From Monarcha castaneiventris obscurior (lineage: Eukaryota > Chordata > Aves > Passeriformes > Monarchidae), in contig JAMPIT010000417.1 of NCBI GenBank assembly GCA_026261815.1, forward strand, positions 8,279,501 to 8,343,500: a stretch of DNA of 64,000 bases, written 5' to 3'. A program made the position numbers and the translations under genes. This document shows, piece after piece, positions 10,801-21,200 of the stretch; the first letter of the stretch is position 1, and each line of letters starts with the position of its first letter. The notes under the pieces are model-generated. The model was not told where the DNA came from. It made no database searches and saw nothing but the letters and a program-made list of their open reading frames with translations.

Positions 10801-13800
10801 TATTATTAATTAAGAACATACTGACTAGAAAATTGTCTGTTGTTAAAATAAGCTTCCTCCATTGTTGAAGGAGAGCAAAAGGTCCTGGAATTTTAATTCT
10901 CCAGATCTGGAGGTGTTTTGTGGAGGGGGCAGAATGCAGCCCTGCTAGGGACAGAGCAAAGTTCACTGAGCAGTGGCTGGAAGACCCGAATAGGAAGGGC
11001 ATCAGTCCAATAGAGCAGTTTAATAGCAGTGCCACAATTATCCTCAGTTTGAGTGAGAACTGGATTAGACTCCTGGGAGAAAGGTAATGACTGGCTAACT
11101 GCATTGCTAGGGAGGCTTGGCAAATCCCTCAAGGGTTGACAAAGTCAACTCACTGTCCTAAGACCAGACCTCTCCCTTCCAAGTGACTTTCTGTCTTATT
11201 ATCGATGATGTTCAGGTACAGACTCTGCTAGCTCCAGGAACCTACAAACAGGTCACTTATTTCCCTCTAAATGAGAAGTCAGGCAAGCAAGATACTTTAA
11301 AAAAGACTCTGGCTGTGTATGTGGTTTATTAACATCAGCTCTACTCTCCTGACAAGACCACAGTAGTGCTGTCCTCTGGTCTCCTATTGCAAGGGGGACT
11401 AACTGTGCTGTTTGCTGTTTGCCCAGGTCAAGTGTAATTCCCACCCATTGTGGTGCAGAGGGGCTGATTTGTGCCCTAGATGTGACTGAAGAACTTTTTC
11501 ACCAAGCTGTGCATGGCATTGTTTACTTCCAGCAGTGCTGAGCAGCCCAGACAGGGCACTCTGCTGGTGCAGCCTCTCTCTTTGGGGACCTGGAGCTCTG
11601 CACTGTGTGGCACAGACGTGGCTGGTGGTCCAGCTGCCCCAGACACGGGTGAGTACAGCAACTTCCTGCATGGCAGCTGACGGGATAACACTGAAAAAGA
11701 AAGGAGGATCAGCTGCTTTCAGCCCTTGAGTTCAAGAAGAGCCTAATCTAATTAAGTGGAGACCACTATCAAATTACCAGCTCTCTTTTAACGTAGCCAT
11801 TTTAAGTGGTTTGGTGTATTTATAGCAGGCAAGTTAGGGAGGGCTTTTCTCCCTTGAGGTTATACTTGTGTGTGAGGGAGAGATGTACAACGTTAAGACT
11901 TCTGCTTTGAATTACTTCTCATCCCTAGCCTGGAAAACATTTTGCTCAAGGTTTAAGGCACGGAAATCTGATCCCAGCTAGCCTCTTCCTATTCCTATGG
12001 CTGGAATGTCTGCCTGGCCTGTTCCTGAATCTTGCCACAAGTCAGCAGCACAGAATTTTCCTTCGGGGATTAAGCTTTCCTTAAAGCAAATCCTTGCGCA
12101 TCTATCTTGGGTCAGTCGACAGCCTTGAAAGGGCAAGAGGAGGGGCAGGCTTGCTATGGTCAGAAGTCAGCAGCCTTTTCCTGCTGAACTTTGACGGGAG
12201 TGGCATGGACCTGTCACCAGTCATTAGGGAGTGAGCGGAGAGGCTCTCGGCCCCACAGCCCGGCGCGCTGCTGGTTGATAGAGTGGCCCCAATTTGTCTT
12301 CCCCTGATTAGCGTCTCTGGCAGCCTGCAGCCCTCTCCCTGTAATTCCATCTCTAGGGGAGCTCCTGTGTGGCAGGATCTGTGTCAGATGATCCCCCAGG
12401 CTCGCAGGAGGGAGGAGATGGGAAATGCTCGTTAGGAGTTGTTTCCATGCATAACAACAGTAATAATCCTTAGCCTTTTATCTAAAGCTTTTACGAATGT
12501 TAATTCATTAACCTCTCTCAATCACCCTCTGAGGTGAGGATTGTTATCCACGGGATTGGACAGATGGGAGAAGCTGAGATGTGGAGTGCCCAGCCTGAGG
12601 CTGTGGGACAAGTCAGTCAGTGCCACCAGGTCCTCTTTTGCCCTCCAAAAACTTGTCTCTCCTCTCCCAATGAGGGGTGGGCTGGCTTCCACAGGTCACC
12701 CTGTCTCTGACAAGGGGAAACCTGGCTGGTTATGTTTGCTGTTTGTCCCTCTGGCTGCAGAAGAGCTTTTCAAGAGGAGCTGGGACACTGAGCCTTGTGC
12801 CTGTGGGTCACCACAGGCTGTCACCAAGGGAGGGCTTGACCTGCATCACACCTAGGCCATGGCACTGTCCTTTCTCCAGGTGCTGAGGCCCCCAGTGCCA
12901 GGTCACCTGTATTATTGCTTGTAAGCAGAGAGGAAAAAGGAAGGAGGGGAGAGACATAGAGGAAGGGAACAAGGCAGAAGGCTTAAAAGTAAGAGGACTT
13001 TTTGTCTCCTTCACCATCCCCATCTCCCTTCCAGCTGGGGTTTCTTCTACTCTTAATGATGTGTCTCATTCTTGATGTGAAAGATTAAAAACCAAGAGAT
13101 TAAAAGATTACACAAAGTGGATGAGATGGACTTTGCTGCCTACCTCTTTCTTGCTGGGACAGACCACTGGGAAGCCTCTCTCTCCTGCTTTTCCTGTCTT
13201 GATTCCCCTCCTTTCCCCTCCCACACCTTGATCTTTGCAGATCAAAGGGCCCTTGACTTCTGACAGTTTGAGCTGTGCTGGCCACCTTCAAGGCCACTTT
13301 CTGATGCTTGCTCAGGGGCAGGTGGAGAGAAAGGATATGTGTGAGCTTCGGGGAGCCCCATGACACAGTGCTTTTGCTGTCTGCCTTCAGACATTTGTCC
13401 TCTGAGGAACACTCTTTCCCTAGGCAGTCTGTATTGATGGAGAGCTCTAGAATAAGGCAGGAGAAAGCTCCAAGGCATCCTGAACCCATTGCAATGAAAG
13501 TACCACTCATGGTGATGTGAAGCCCCCCTTGGGAGGTGTGCATGTGGGAAGAAGGCTGGAACAGACCAAACTGGTGTTGGGTTCCTTTGGCTACTCCTCC
13601 TCTTGCAGAGCAGGTGCCAGCATGGGTGAAGGGGCTCTCTGAGTAGATCTTCAGTTCTGACCAAGAGATTTTTTCAGAAGCAAGTCTAATAGAGCTGATA
13701 TTTGCTCCTGTTCACTCCTGAGGTGTTGGGGTTGTGGAGAGGAACATTTGTTGAGCTTTGGTTGGTGCCTCTGTTCTCTGCTCTTCTGCCTCCAGACTGC

Positions 13801-15450
13801 TTGACCAGTCTGGCTTGAACTGTCCTACTCTAGTCCCAGACCAGAGCTGGAAAAACCCAACACATTTCTGCCCTTTGATTTTGTTTCTCCATCCTTGCTT
13901 GAGTTCACTGTTGCTCTTCTTGATGGCGCAAGAGCCAGGAGAGTTAGGACTGGCTTTCCCTGGGCAACGTCTACAATATGCACAGCCAGGAGAGGGAAGG
14001 AGGTTAATTCCATGCTGGAGGTGCTTCCTCATTCCAGGAGAACCTTGTATGTGTGGCATGCTCCGAGACCTCTCAGCCTAACGGAGACAGAAGTTGCCCA
14101 ACCCTTGCCCCCTCCTCTACATTCACAGCTGTGAGAGCAGAACCTGGAATCACTTCCAGGTTCTGTAAGGAGTCTGTAAGTGGATTAGTGTCCAATGCAC
14201 TCGTGGATTGAATGCATTGTTATATCCAAACGTGCTGCCCGTGTATTGAAACCTGGGCCCCCCTCCACGTGGCAAGGATCGAGGCATTGTTGTAGCAGAG
14301 CAGGAACCATTCATGCTGTGCAGTGCCTACGCAGTCCTTGCTGTCTCCCACAGCCACTGCAACATGCATTTACCCATGTAGAAGGAGCCTCATGTCTTTA
14401 TTCCTGACAGATGTCAGTTCCTGGAAAACAATCCCTTCCCTCCCTCCTCCTGGAGTCCCAAAGCCAGGCTGGGAGCACACGAGCAGGGAAGGAAACCTGC
14501 CAACTTCGTGTTTCTCCCTGTCGCTCCCTCTTCAGCTGCCTGTGAGCGAGGTTGCAGTAAAATAATGAAATAAAAGCCAAGGACCAGAGAAAGCTGATTC
14601 ATCCACAGCCCAGGGCCAGCGGCCGGCTGCAAGCAGAGCTGTAAAATCAATCTGTCACTGCTCACCGCAGTATAGATCAGTGGAGAGATTCTGACTGCAA
14701 CGATGGCAGAGCCCAGCCTTCTCCCTCGGCCTGTTTTCCCCATCAGCGGGACCCAGTTGCACCCTAGTGGGAGATGGGCACACGGGCAGGGGAAGAGGCA
14801 GAGAGGGAGAAGGGAGGGCTGATCTGCCGGCTCCGCGAGCTGGAAACGCTGCCAGCGAGGCTCCCTTCCCTGGCAGCACACACCGAAGGTGCTGCAGGCA
14901 GGCTGCGTGGCTGCCCTCCCTGCCCAGCCCTCCCCTCCTCATGGGGGCACAGGCTGAGGGGTGAGAGGGGGGATGGCTGCCTGCACTCCCAGCCCCAACT
15001 CCCTACGTGGACCGTAGGTGCTGTCCTCATTGAGCTGATAATCTCCAGGCTGGGCACAGGGGGTTAAAAAATCAGTTTTATCGTCACTTTTGTGATTCCC
15101 GGATTCTGGGCTATTCTAGGACTTAACAGCTCCCTGGCATATGTTGGAATAACACTAGGGAATTGCTCTAATAAGGTCAGCTCCCTTGTTCACCCCTAAC
15201 AGCATCTCCAGTCTTAGAGGATGTGGCAGCCCAACAGAGCAGGAGCTGAGCAGAAAGGTATAAACCAAAGTGCTTTTTGGGGTTGTTTTCATCCCCACTA
15301 AGGAGGCAGAGAGGTCAGGCCTGACTGTAGGTAGTGGTCTCAGAGACATCAGCGCAAACGAATTAGAAGGTGATTCTTCTTCTATACTGCTGGACACAGG
15401 GAATGAGGCACCTCTGCAGCTGACTTAAAGTATCTATGACGTCTTTAGGA
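10801..15450. other. Non-coding stretch, no gene recognised
   Basis: Mixed sequence with many short overlapping frames. None carries a domain or has both splice borders. No LINE or RNA gene was recognised. The 14,600-15,060 part is GC-richer but has few CpG. Confidence 0.55.
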
Positions 15451-15451
15451 G

Positions 15452-15489
15452 TTTTTTTTTTTTTTTCTCTTGGTGTTTTTTTTTTTTTT
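15452..15489 (+). repeat. Two adjacent T runs (T15 and T14)
   Basis: T15 at 15,452-15,466 and T14 at 15,476-15,489 are separated by CTCTTGGTG. T runs on the + strand can be the reversed poly(A) of a minus-strand retrocopy. The minus-strand sequence beyond (15,490 onward) was not recognised as a gene copy, so I call this simple sequence. Confidence 0.8.
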
Positions 15490-16660
15490 ATTTGTGAAGT
15501 AAAAAACAACAGAGTCTTTCCAGGGCTTTTGGCAAGGTCAGAGCCTCTGCAAAATAAACATGGGGGTGATCTTCTGTACCCTCTAGATCATCTGCAATGG
15601 GACAAATAGGCATGGGGGGGGACCAGCTTTGAATTAGATTGAGGACCCAAATGTCCCACACTGCTGGAGATGTGGTACTTGCTTCTGCTTTCTCTTGGGG
15701 CACTTCTGTTCTGCTGGAGTTCAGTGCTGTTCCTGGGTCAGTGGGAGTATGAGCAAATATCATTCCACCCTCAGAGGCCCTGGTAGTACAAGGATCTTGC
15801 CCCAGCACTTCTGAGTCCTGAAGGGATGTGTGCCAGCAGGAGAGCCTCTGAGAGACTCATCACAAACAGACTGCAAGATGATCCTGGAGGAACTCAAGCA
15901 GGAACAAATCCTGCATTAATTTGGAGTTGGAAACCTTTTCTCCTACTTCAACACCCTCCAAAATTAGATACTGTCTGTCCTTGGAGGAAGTAGAGAGAGA
16001 TGGAAGTAAGTCTCTGTTCCTTTGGCTTTCAGCTTCAAAAGAGCTTGGAGGAAACACCCCACAGTCATAACACCCCAAAGTGATAAAGGCAAGGAAACTT
16101 GAGTCTGTAGTTGCCAAGACAAGCTTCCTTCTCTGATTCTGGGAGGTGTGACTAGTTTTGGCATTTAATCCACTGGGAACAGATATGTACAGATGGTCCA
16201 GGGAACATCCAGAAGTGTCCTCAGAGCGGCATGCCTGTCTCCCTGAGGAGTGTGTGTGTCTTGGTGTGTATTTTTGTGTCTGGGTGTTTTTTCCCACTTG
16301 GGTTTGCAGGTTTGGAGTACAAGAGGGTACAACAAGTTTCCTATGTGTCATTTTCAACAGGATTGATGACCTTGTGTGTTTGTGCCCAGTGGGCCACCTT
16401 GTTTCTTCGTGCCATCCAGCTGGCATGTGTGATCCTGGGCCTGCTTTTGTAGATGGGTCCTTTGCACTTGCCTGTGTTTTGAGGGAAGCAACCCATTCCC
16501 TTAGGGCTATTTATTGTTTTTCTCCCTATGTAGAGGTTTGTTGGTTTGGTGTTCTGTTCATGAAGATTTTGCATGCATGTGAGAAGATTAGGGGCAGTAC
16601 TCTGCTTGCTGGGATTGGGTTTACATGAGATTATTTCTCTTTCACCAGAGAAAAAAAAGT
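15490..16660. other. Non-coding stretch
   Basis: Open frames of 188 codons (minus, 15,860-16,426) and 156 codons (+, 16,158-16,628) overlap and show no domain. The 16,240-16,310 part is a weak GT-rich segment. No gene was recognised. Confidence 0.5.
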
Positions 16661-16662
16661 GC

Positions 16663-16675
16663 GGGGGGGGGGGGG
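16663..16675 (+). repeat. G13 homopolymer
   Basis: Thirteen consecutive G follow an A8 run. Lengths of such runs are often unreliable in assemblies. Confidence 0.9.
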
Positions 16676-16820
16676 AGTGTCAAAGGAGCTCACCTTGCCT
16701 CTATAAAGCTGCAGGTATGAGATAGATGGGGCAATTACACTGTTCTGTGCTCATAAATTAACTAGCAGGATGGGGAGGTGGGCCACAGGTGAGCTTCTTT
16801 AGATGCAGTGGGCATCACAA

Positions 16821-17090
16821 TATAGACTAGACTAGACTAGACTAGAATAGAATAGAATATCCTGGACTGGAAGGGATCCACAAGAAACATTGAGTCCAGG
16901 TCCTGGCTCTGCACAAGACAACCCAAAAGTCACACCATGTGCCTCACAGTATTGCTCAAACACCTCTCGAACTCTGTCAGGCTGGTGCTGTGACCACTTC
17001 CCTGGGGAGCCTGTTCAAGTGTCAACCACCCTCTGGGTGAAAAAGCTTTCCCTAATAGCCAACTGAAACCTGCCCTGATGCATTTTCATG
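16821..17090 (-). mobile_element. CR1 LINE 3' end, 5'-truncated
   Basis: On the + strand the element starts with a degenerate (ACTAG)/(AATAG)n array (16,825-16,858), which is the reversed ATTCT-type tail of CR1. It continues with the familiar CR1 3' sequence: CTGGAAGGGATCC, then the segment reading AACTCTGTCAGGCTGGTG (about 16,970), CTTCCCTGGGGAGCCTGTTC and CCACCCTCTGGGTGAA. It stops near 17,090, so only the last 270 bp or so were copied, as is typical for CR1. The few differences from the remembered consensus suggest a fairly young insertion. It encodes nothing intact. CR1 is the main LINE of birds and other sauropsids and is the strongest clue to the host. Confidence 0.95.
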
Positions 17091-17290
17091 CCATTAATAT
17101 AATACATTTAATAACAATGCTGCTTGCATGGTGTGTGTGTGTCAGCCTAATTCCTCTTCATTTTTTGGACTGCATGAAGGAAGTCATTAGTTTCCCATCA
17201 GAGGTTATACATGTTTGTATATTCTGTACCTGAGTGCACATGAGTGCTGTGGGTGGCAGGGTTTACCCAGAAGCTGTTGCAAGCATGTTG

Positions 17291-17335
17291 GTATTTATGC
17301 TGAGGGTATTTATGCTGTTGGTGTTTATGCTGATG
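17291..17335 (+). repeat. 15-bp tandem repeat, three units
   Basis: Three adjacent 15-bp copies related to GTATTTATGCTGAGG (starts 17,291, 17,306, 17,321), differing at a few positions. It is nested in the larger decayed array. Confidence 0.85.
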
Positions 17336-18311
17336 TCTTCACCCAGCTGTTGCATGTGCGTTGTGTTTGTGTGAAGCAGGGGTGCAGGAAGTGTCTGCTC
17401 AGGTGGGAGTGGAGGTTTCAGAGCATTTCCATCTGTTCTTACAACCTCTATGTGTGCCCGTGTGAAGAACGTGGTCAGCGGGCCCAGGAACATGTGGATT
17501 TGAACTGGGCCTGGGTAAATGCAGATGTTGGGGCAGGCTTCTATCTTCAAGGTGGCTTCTGAGCAGGAAGCAAATAGTCTCACAGTACTCAGATGGACCT
17601 TGAGACCTTTCTGAGCAAGACTGTACGATGTGGTTGCCTGGAATAGCAGGAGACTGGATTGTACATCCCAGGAAGCCAGCTCCCATCCAATGTCCCTAAG
17701 TTTTTTCAGCTGTTGCATGTGTGCATGTCTCTGAGTGCGACAGGCAGTCCCTCCACTGCTGTGGTGAGTGTGAGGGGTGCATCGTGTCCCTTCAGTGGTC
17801 TTGCATGTCTGTGCAGAGATTATTTATGTCCGTCACATGTGCTTCTGCTTTCTGTCAAGGGACTGGGGAATAATTTCTTAAGAGCGACCCTGTGTTTGGT
17901 AATGTGGTTTTCTAGCAGGTGTTGTCTGTGTGAAGTATTTGGGGGCCAAGCTGTGGCTGAGTCCCCAGCACCTGGTGCACATGGATGGTTGATTCTGACT
18001 GTGAGCAAGATCTCCATTGGCGATGGCACGTGTTGGTTGGGGGAGAGGGAGCTGGAAGGTCTTCCAGACGTACATGAGGGCATGTGGCTCCAGGCGCTTT
18101 CTGAGGAGCTGTTGCACTTCTGTGGTGCTGATCTGGGGAGGTGTATGACAGACAATCTCCCCAGAGCAGTCACATGCGTGTGTTTGTGTGTGGATGGAAG
18201 GGTTTCTCCACCTCCTGTTACGTTTTTATGTGTCAAAATTTTTTTTGCAAATACCACAGGGGCTTGTACCCATGGCTGTTGCACATACCTGTGTCAGCAG
18301 GTGTACAGCTC

Positions 18312-18328
18312 TGTGTGTGTGTGTGTGT
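18312..18328 (+). repeat. (TG)n microsatellite
   Basis: About 8.5 copies of TG, part of the spacer of the surrounding degenerate array. Confidence 0.9.
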
Positions 18329-18417
18329 AGCTCCTCAGGAGCTGTTGCTTGTAGCTGTGTGGCTCCTAGGAGCTGGTGTATTTTCATGTGGGTGACTGAA
18401 TCCCGAGAAGCTGTAGC

Positions 18418-18420
<3 letters not shown>

Positions 18421-18448
<28 letters not shown>
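18421..18448 (+). repeat. (TG)14 microsatellite
   Basis: Fourteen perfect TG copies, the longest pure GT run within the decayed array. Confidence 0.95.
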
Positions 18449-18451
<3 letters not shown>

Positions 18452-18589
18452 CTGCCCAGCAGCTGTTGTTTGTGTGTATTCCTGGGAAGCTGCTGTGTGT
18501 TGTGTGCAGCTCCTGAGCAGCTGTGCCTGTGTGTTTGTGTGTGTGTGCAGCTCCCAGCAGCTGTTGCATGCGTGTGCTCATGTCTCCGG

Positions 18590-19122
18590 TGGAGGCCCAC
18601 CCCTTTCCGCCTGCACCGGAGCCGTGCCTGTGCGGGCGAGGAGAGCTCGGAACTGGCTCCATGGGAGAGGGTTCTTTGCCCGTCAGCGCCTTCCCAGCCG
18701 GGAGAAGCAGTGCCGCCGGCTCTGGCCCCAGAGCCCTATCAGCCGAGCCTGTGGCGAATTAATCACTCGCGTTTTAAATGCCAATACAGCCCTTTCTGCC
18801 TTCTTCCCCCAGTGATGCGGATGCGGCGAAGGCAGCAAATCCTCCGGCTGTGCGTGCCCTCCCCGGACTGCTGCTCCATCCCCGCCTGCCGTGCCCGCGC
18901 GTGTGCGCGGCTGGGAGCGCTGCCTAGGTGCGGCCGGGAATGAGACAGCTGCGGGGCAAGGAACGGCACGGCTCCGAGGGGTGACACCCGTGGGGGACAC
19001 CCCCCGCGCACACACATCTGCAGGGCTGCAAGTTGAGTGAGGACCGGGGGGCTTTTGTGCCTCCGCTTCGTCTCTGTCATGCCCCGTATGGAAGCTGGGA
19101 GCAGTCGCCCCTCCAGAAGCAG
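18590..19122 (+). promoter_or_regulatory. CpG island, candidate promoter and first exon
   Basis: This is the densest CpG patch of the window: roughly 40 CpG in about 430 bases, including GCCCGCGCGTGTGCGCGG near 18,893, where the flanks have few. CpG islands of this kind usually mark promoters in birds. The direction is suggested by a + strand donor-like AGAAGCAG/GTACGT (exon end 19,122). Just upstream, an ATG at 19,079 would encode MPRMEAGSSRPSRS plus two bases. Against this, the donor lies directly against a GT microsatellite that supplies part of the consensus, and joining this frame to the exon candidate at 35,330 meets a stop after eight codons. So the exon could be untranslated, or it may not exist. 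An AT-rich motif AATTAATCACTCGCG sits inside the island near 18,760. Confidence 0.45.
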
Positions 19123-19124
19123 GT

Positions 19125-19140
19125 ACGTGTGTGTGTGTGT

Positions 19141-19171
<31 letters not shown>
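19125..19171 (+). repeat. (GT)n microsatellite, interrupted
   Basis: About 22 GT copies with one GA interruption near 19,145, starting directly after the possible splice donor at 19,122. Confidence 0.95.
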
Positions 19172-19403
19172 ACACGTTTTTGTGTGCAGTCCTTGTGCTG
19201 CTGCCTCGCGTGTCCTCGGCTCCCGGCTGCCGTCCGTGTTGCCTCTCGGAGAAGCAGCTGAGATTGGAAAAGGGGGAGAAGGGCAGGATGCATGGATTGC
19301 CCTTTTCCTCCAGCTTGTGCACGCACTCCCTGGGGGCTGGATGCCTCTGATCTGAGGATGAAGGCGAGGGGTGAGTGCAAAGGAGATGGGGAAGTGGCCC
19401 AGG

Positions 19404-19512
19404 GTGTGTGTGTGTGTGTGGCGGGGGGAGATTATGCCTACATGGGGTGATGGGAGGGAGGGAGAGAGGCTTGGAGACAGGTCCTGTGTGTGTGTGTGTT
19501 TGTGTGTGTGTG
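19404..19512 (+). repeat. Two (TG)n microsatellites
   Basis: TG runs at about 19,404-19,420 and 19,485-19,512 (the second with one TT interruption), separated by a G/A-rich segment. Confidence 0.9.
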
Positions 19513-19612
19513 CTCTTGCCTAGGATCGGGATGCTGAATAGGTTCAGGGCTCGGGCTTGCTGCACACAGCTGGGTTTGACCTGTCTGCATCTATCCAGAC
19601 CTTGCAGAAGGA

Positions 19613-19676
19613 GGGGATATATGTATATGTACATATATCTATACCTGTATATATGTGTGTGTGTGTATCCGTGTGT
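19613..19676 (+). repeat. Alternating purine-pyrimidine AT/GT tract
   Basis: A compound (TA)/(TG)/(CA) tract with TATATGTATATGTACATATA near 19,617 followed by (TG)n to about 19,665. Alternating sequence of this type can adopt Z-DNA or cruciform forms, which is general knowledge. Confidence 0.85.
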
Positions 19677-19731
19677 AGGCACAGCTATAGGTGCATGTCT
19701 ATACCCCCACACAGACACGCATGTGCATGTG

Positions 19732-19752
19732 CAGACGGACAGACAGACAGAC
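19732..19752 (+). repeat. (GACA)n microsatellite
   Basis: About five tetranucleotide copies (GACG, GACA, GACA, GACA, GACC) follow the compound AT/GT tract. Confidence 0.85.
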
Positions 19753-20404
19753 CTCTCTGTGTATTGCCTGCAGTTATGGGACGGAGAAGGAGCCCGTCTC
19801 ATCCCTCAGCCCCCTGCTCCCTGCCTCTCTGCAAACTTTGTCGGGGAGCCTCTGCGGACAGTGGTGTGTCTGTGTGTCCGTCCGTGTGCACTGTGGGAAT
19901 ATTCGCCTGGTTTGCATGCAAGGGAGTGAGTAAATCTCTCCTCTGCTCTTACACTGCTCTGCTGGGAGACTGGCTGGCTGCAGGAAAGTCATTGCGTGGT
20001 GTCTGTCGGGTGTGTGAATGTGTCTGTGGTGGTGGAGCAGTATTTATGTAGGGCCCAGGACGGCTACTCGAATGCATATGTAAGTGTATATGTATTGCCT
20101 GCAGGGTGTCTGCATGCCCGTTTATTCCACCAGAGAAAGCATGCCCACATTTTTATGCATAAGGATCTTCCTGCTTTGGGGCATGGGATGGCGGGGAGGA
20201 GAAGCTGAATGAATGAATGGGAGCAAAAGGAGGGGGAAGGAGGAGGGGTGGGGGGTGGGGGAGAGAGACGAACAGGCGCATCCTATTCTCATCCCAGGAC
20301 AGGCAGGAGTGCACAGCTGCCGCTGCTCCCATTCCAGAGCTTGGATGTGGCTGGGGAAAGGCAGCATAAATCAGCGAATGCTGCAGGAGGCAGCACATTC
20401 GGGA

Positions 20405-20690
20405 GCTGCTGTGCGTAATGCCCTCTCGCGTGTGTGTGTGCTGGTGTGCCCCAGCCCTGCACGCCTGCATGCAGCACACGCCTGCGTGTCCCGCGTCCGA
20501 GTGTGCACGGAGCCGGCCCGGCTGTGCATAAACACCCAGCATCCTCGCCAGCGCCCGGGGAAGGGCTTGCCTGTCATGGGGAGCAGAGCATCGCTCCTGT
20601 GCTGCGGGCAAATACATCTTGCACAGCCCGCGGTCCTTTGGCACCCGCTCTGGGCTCACACGAGCGCGGTGGGTGCAGGCAAAAGGGGTG
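20405..20690. promoter_or_regulatory. Second CpG-rich patch
   Basis: CpG density is raised (for example TCCCGCGTCCGAGTG near 20,488 and CGCCAGCGCCCGGGGAAGG near 20,548). It lies 1.3 kb beyond the main island and may be its shore or an alternative promoter. No first-exon donor could be assigned with confidence. Overlapping frames on both strands are uninformative. Confidence 0.3.
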
Positions 20691-21099
20691 CACATGTGCA
20701 GGCCAGACTTAGGAGCTGCTCCCCTTTCCTTTCCCCCTAAAGGCTGGAGAGCAGGAGCCTTCTCCCCGGTCTGGAGGTGCAGAGCTAAAAACCGAGCTGT
20801 GGAGCAGGGAGAGGAATGCTGAGATTGGAGAGGGGGGGTAAGGATTATGTAGGGAGCGGAGAGGGGCACCATGCCACTGGAGGGGGCCTGGGGACCGGGG
20901 AGCCTGGCTGCATTGCATGCTGCGAGCCAAGGAATTTGTCATGCACAGAGAGGTGGGAGGGAGTGGGAGTGTGTGTAATGTGGGGGAGCTGGGCTGGAGG
21001 GGGAGAAAGGAGGCTGTGCTGGGGTGTGAGGGAATTTCTGGTGAGCCCTACCTCCCCACACCCCCCTTCCGGGTCCCCACATATCCCGTCACTCCTGGG

Positions 21100-21200
21100 T
21101 CCCAAGAAGCGCAGCCTGACAGCATCGCTAATGTAATATTCAAAGGCAGCTTCATTTGCATGGAACATGCATTATTAATATATTTAAATACAGCCCCCCT
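21100..21200. promoter_or_regulatory. AT-rich octamer-bearing element, candidate conserved non-coding sequence
   Basis: A sharp change from C-rich DNA to an AT-rich segment containing the POU octamer ATTTGCAT (21,154-21,161), the TAAT-containing CTAATGTAATATTC (about 21,128) and ATTATTAATATATTTAAATA (about 21,171). Tightly packed octamer and homeodomain cores suggest an enhancer-type element. This is motif reading only. Confidence 0.35.

Larger units (their letters stand above)
17263..18580 (+). repeat. Decayed minisatellite with a recurring AGCTGTTGC core and GT spacers
   Basis: The core AGCTGTTGC or close variants recur at about 17,268, 17,345, 17,707, 18,104, 18,272, 18,340, 18,368, 18,408, 18,460, 18,487, 18,519 and 18,556. 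Each is commonly followed by a T/G-rich run such as TTGTGTGTG, and often preceded by CTCC(T)(G)AG, giving units of about 30-60 bp in the last 300 bases and wider spacing before. I read this as an old tandem array eroded from its left side, with GT microsatellites inside. The overlapping frames here (Cys/Val-rich on +, Thr/His-rich on minus) come from the GT content. No match to a named satellite. Confidence 0.6.

Noticed and set aside
18226..18600. Minus-strand Thr/His-rich open frame over the GT repeats
   Set aside because: The peptide is a direct product of GT dinucleotide content in the decayed array; no independent support for a protein.
19079..19122. Coding first exon joined to the exon candidate at 35,330
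   Set aside because: The frame from ATG 19,079 meets a stop within eight codons of the second exon, so this exact pairing is not coding; a 5' untranslated role remains possible.
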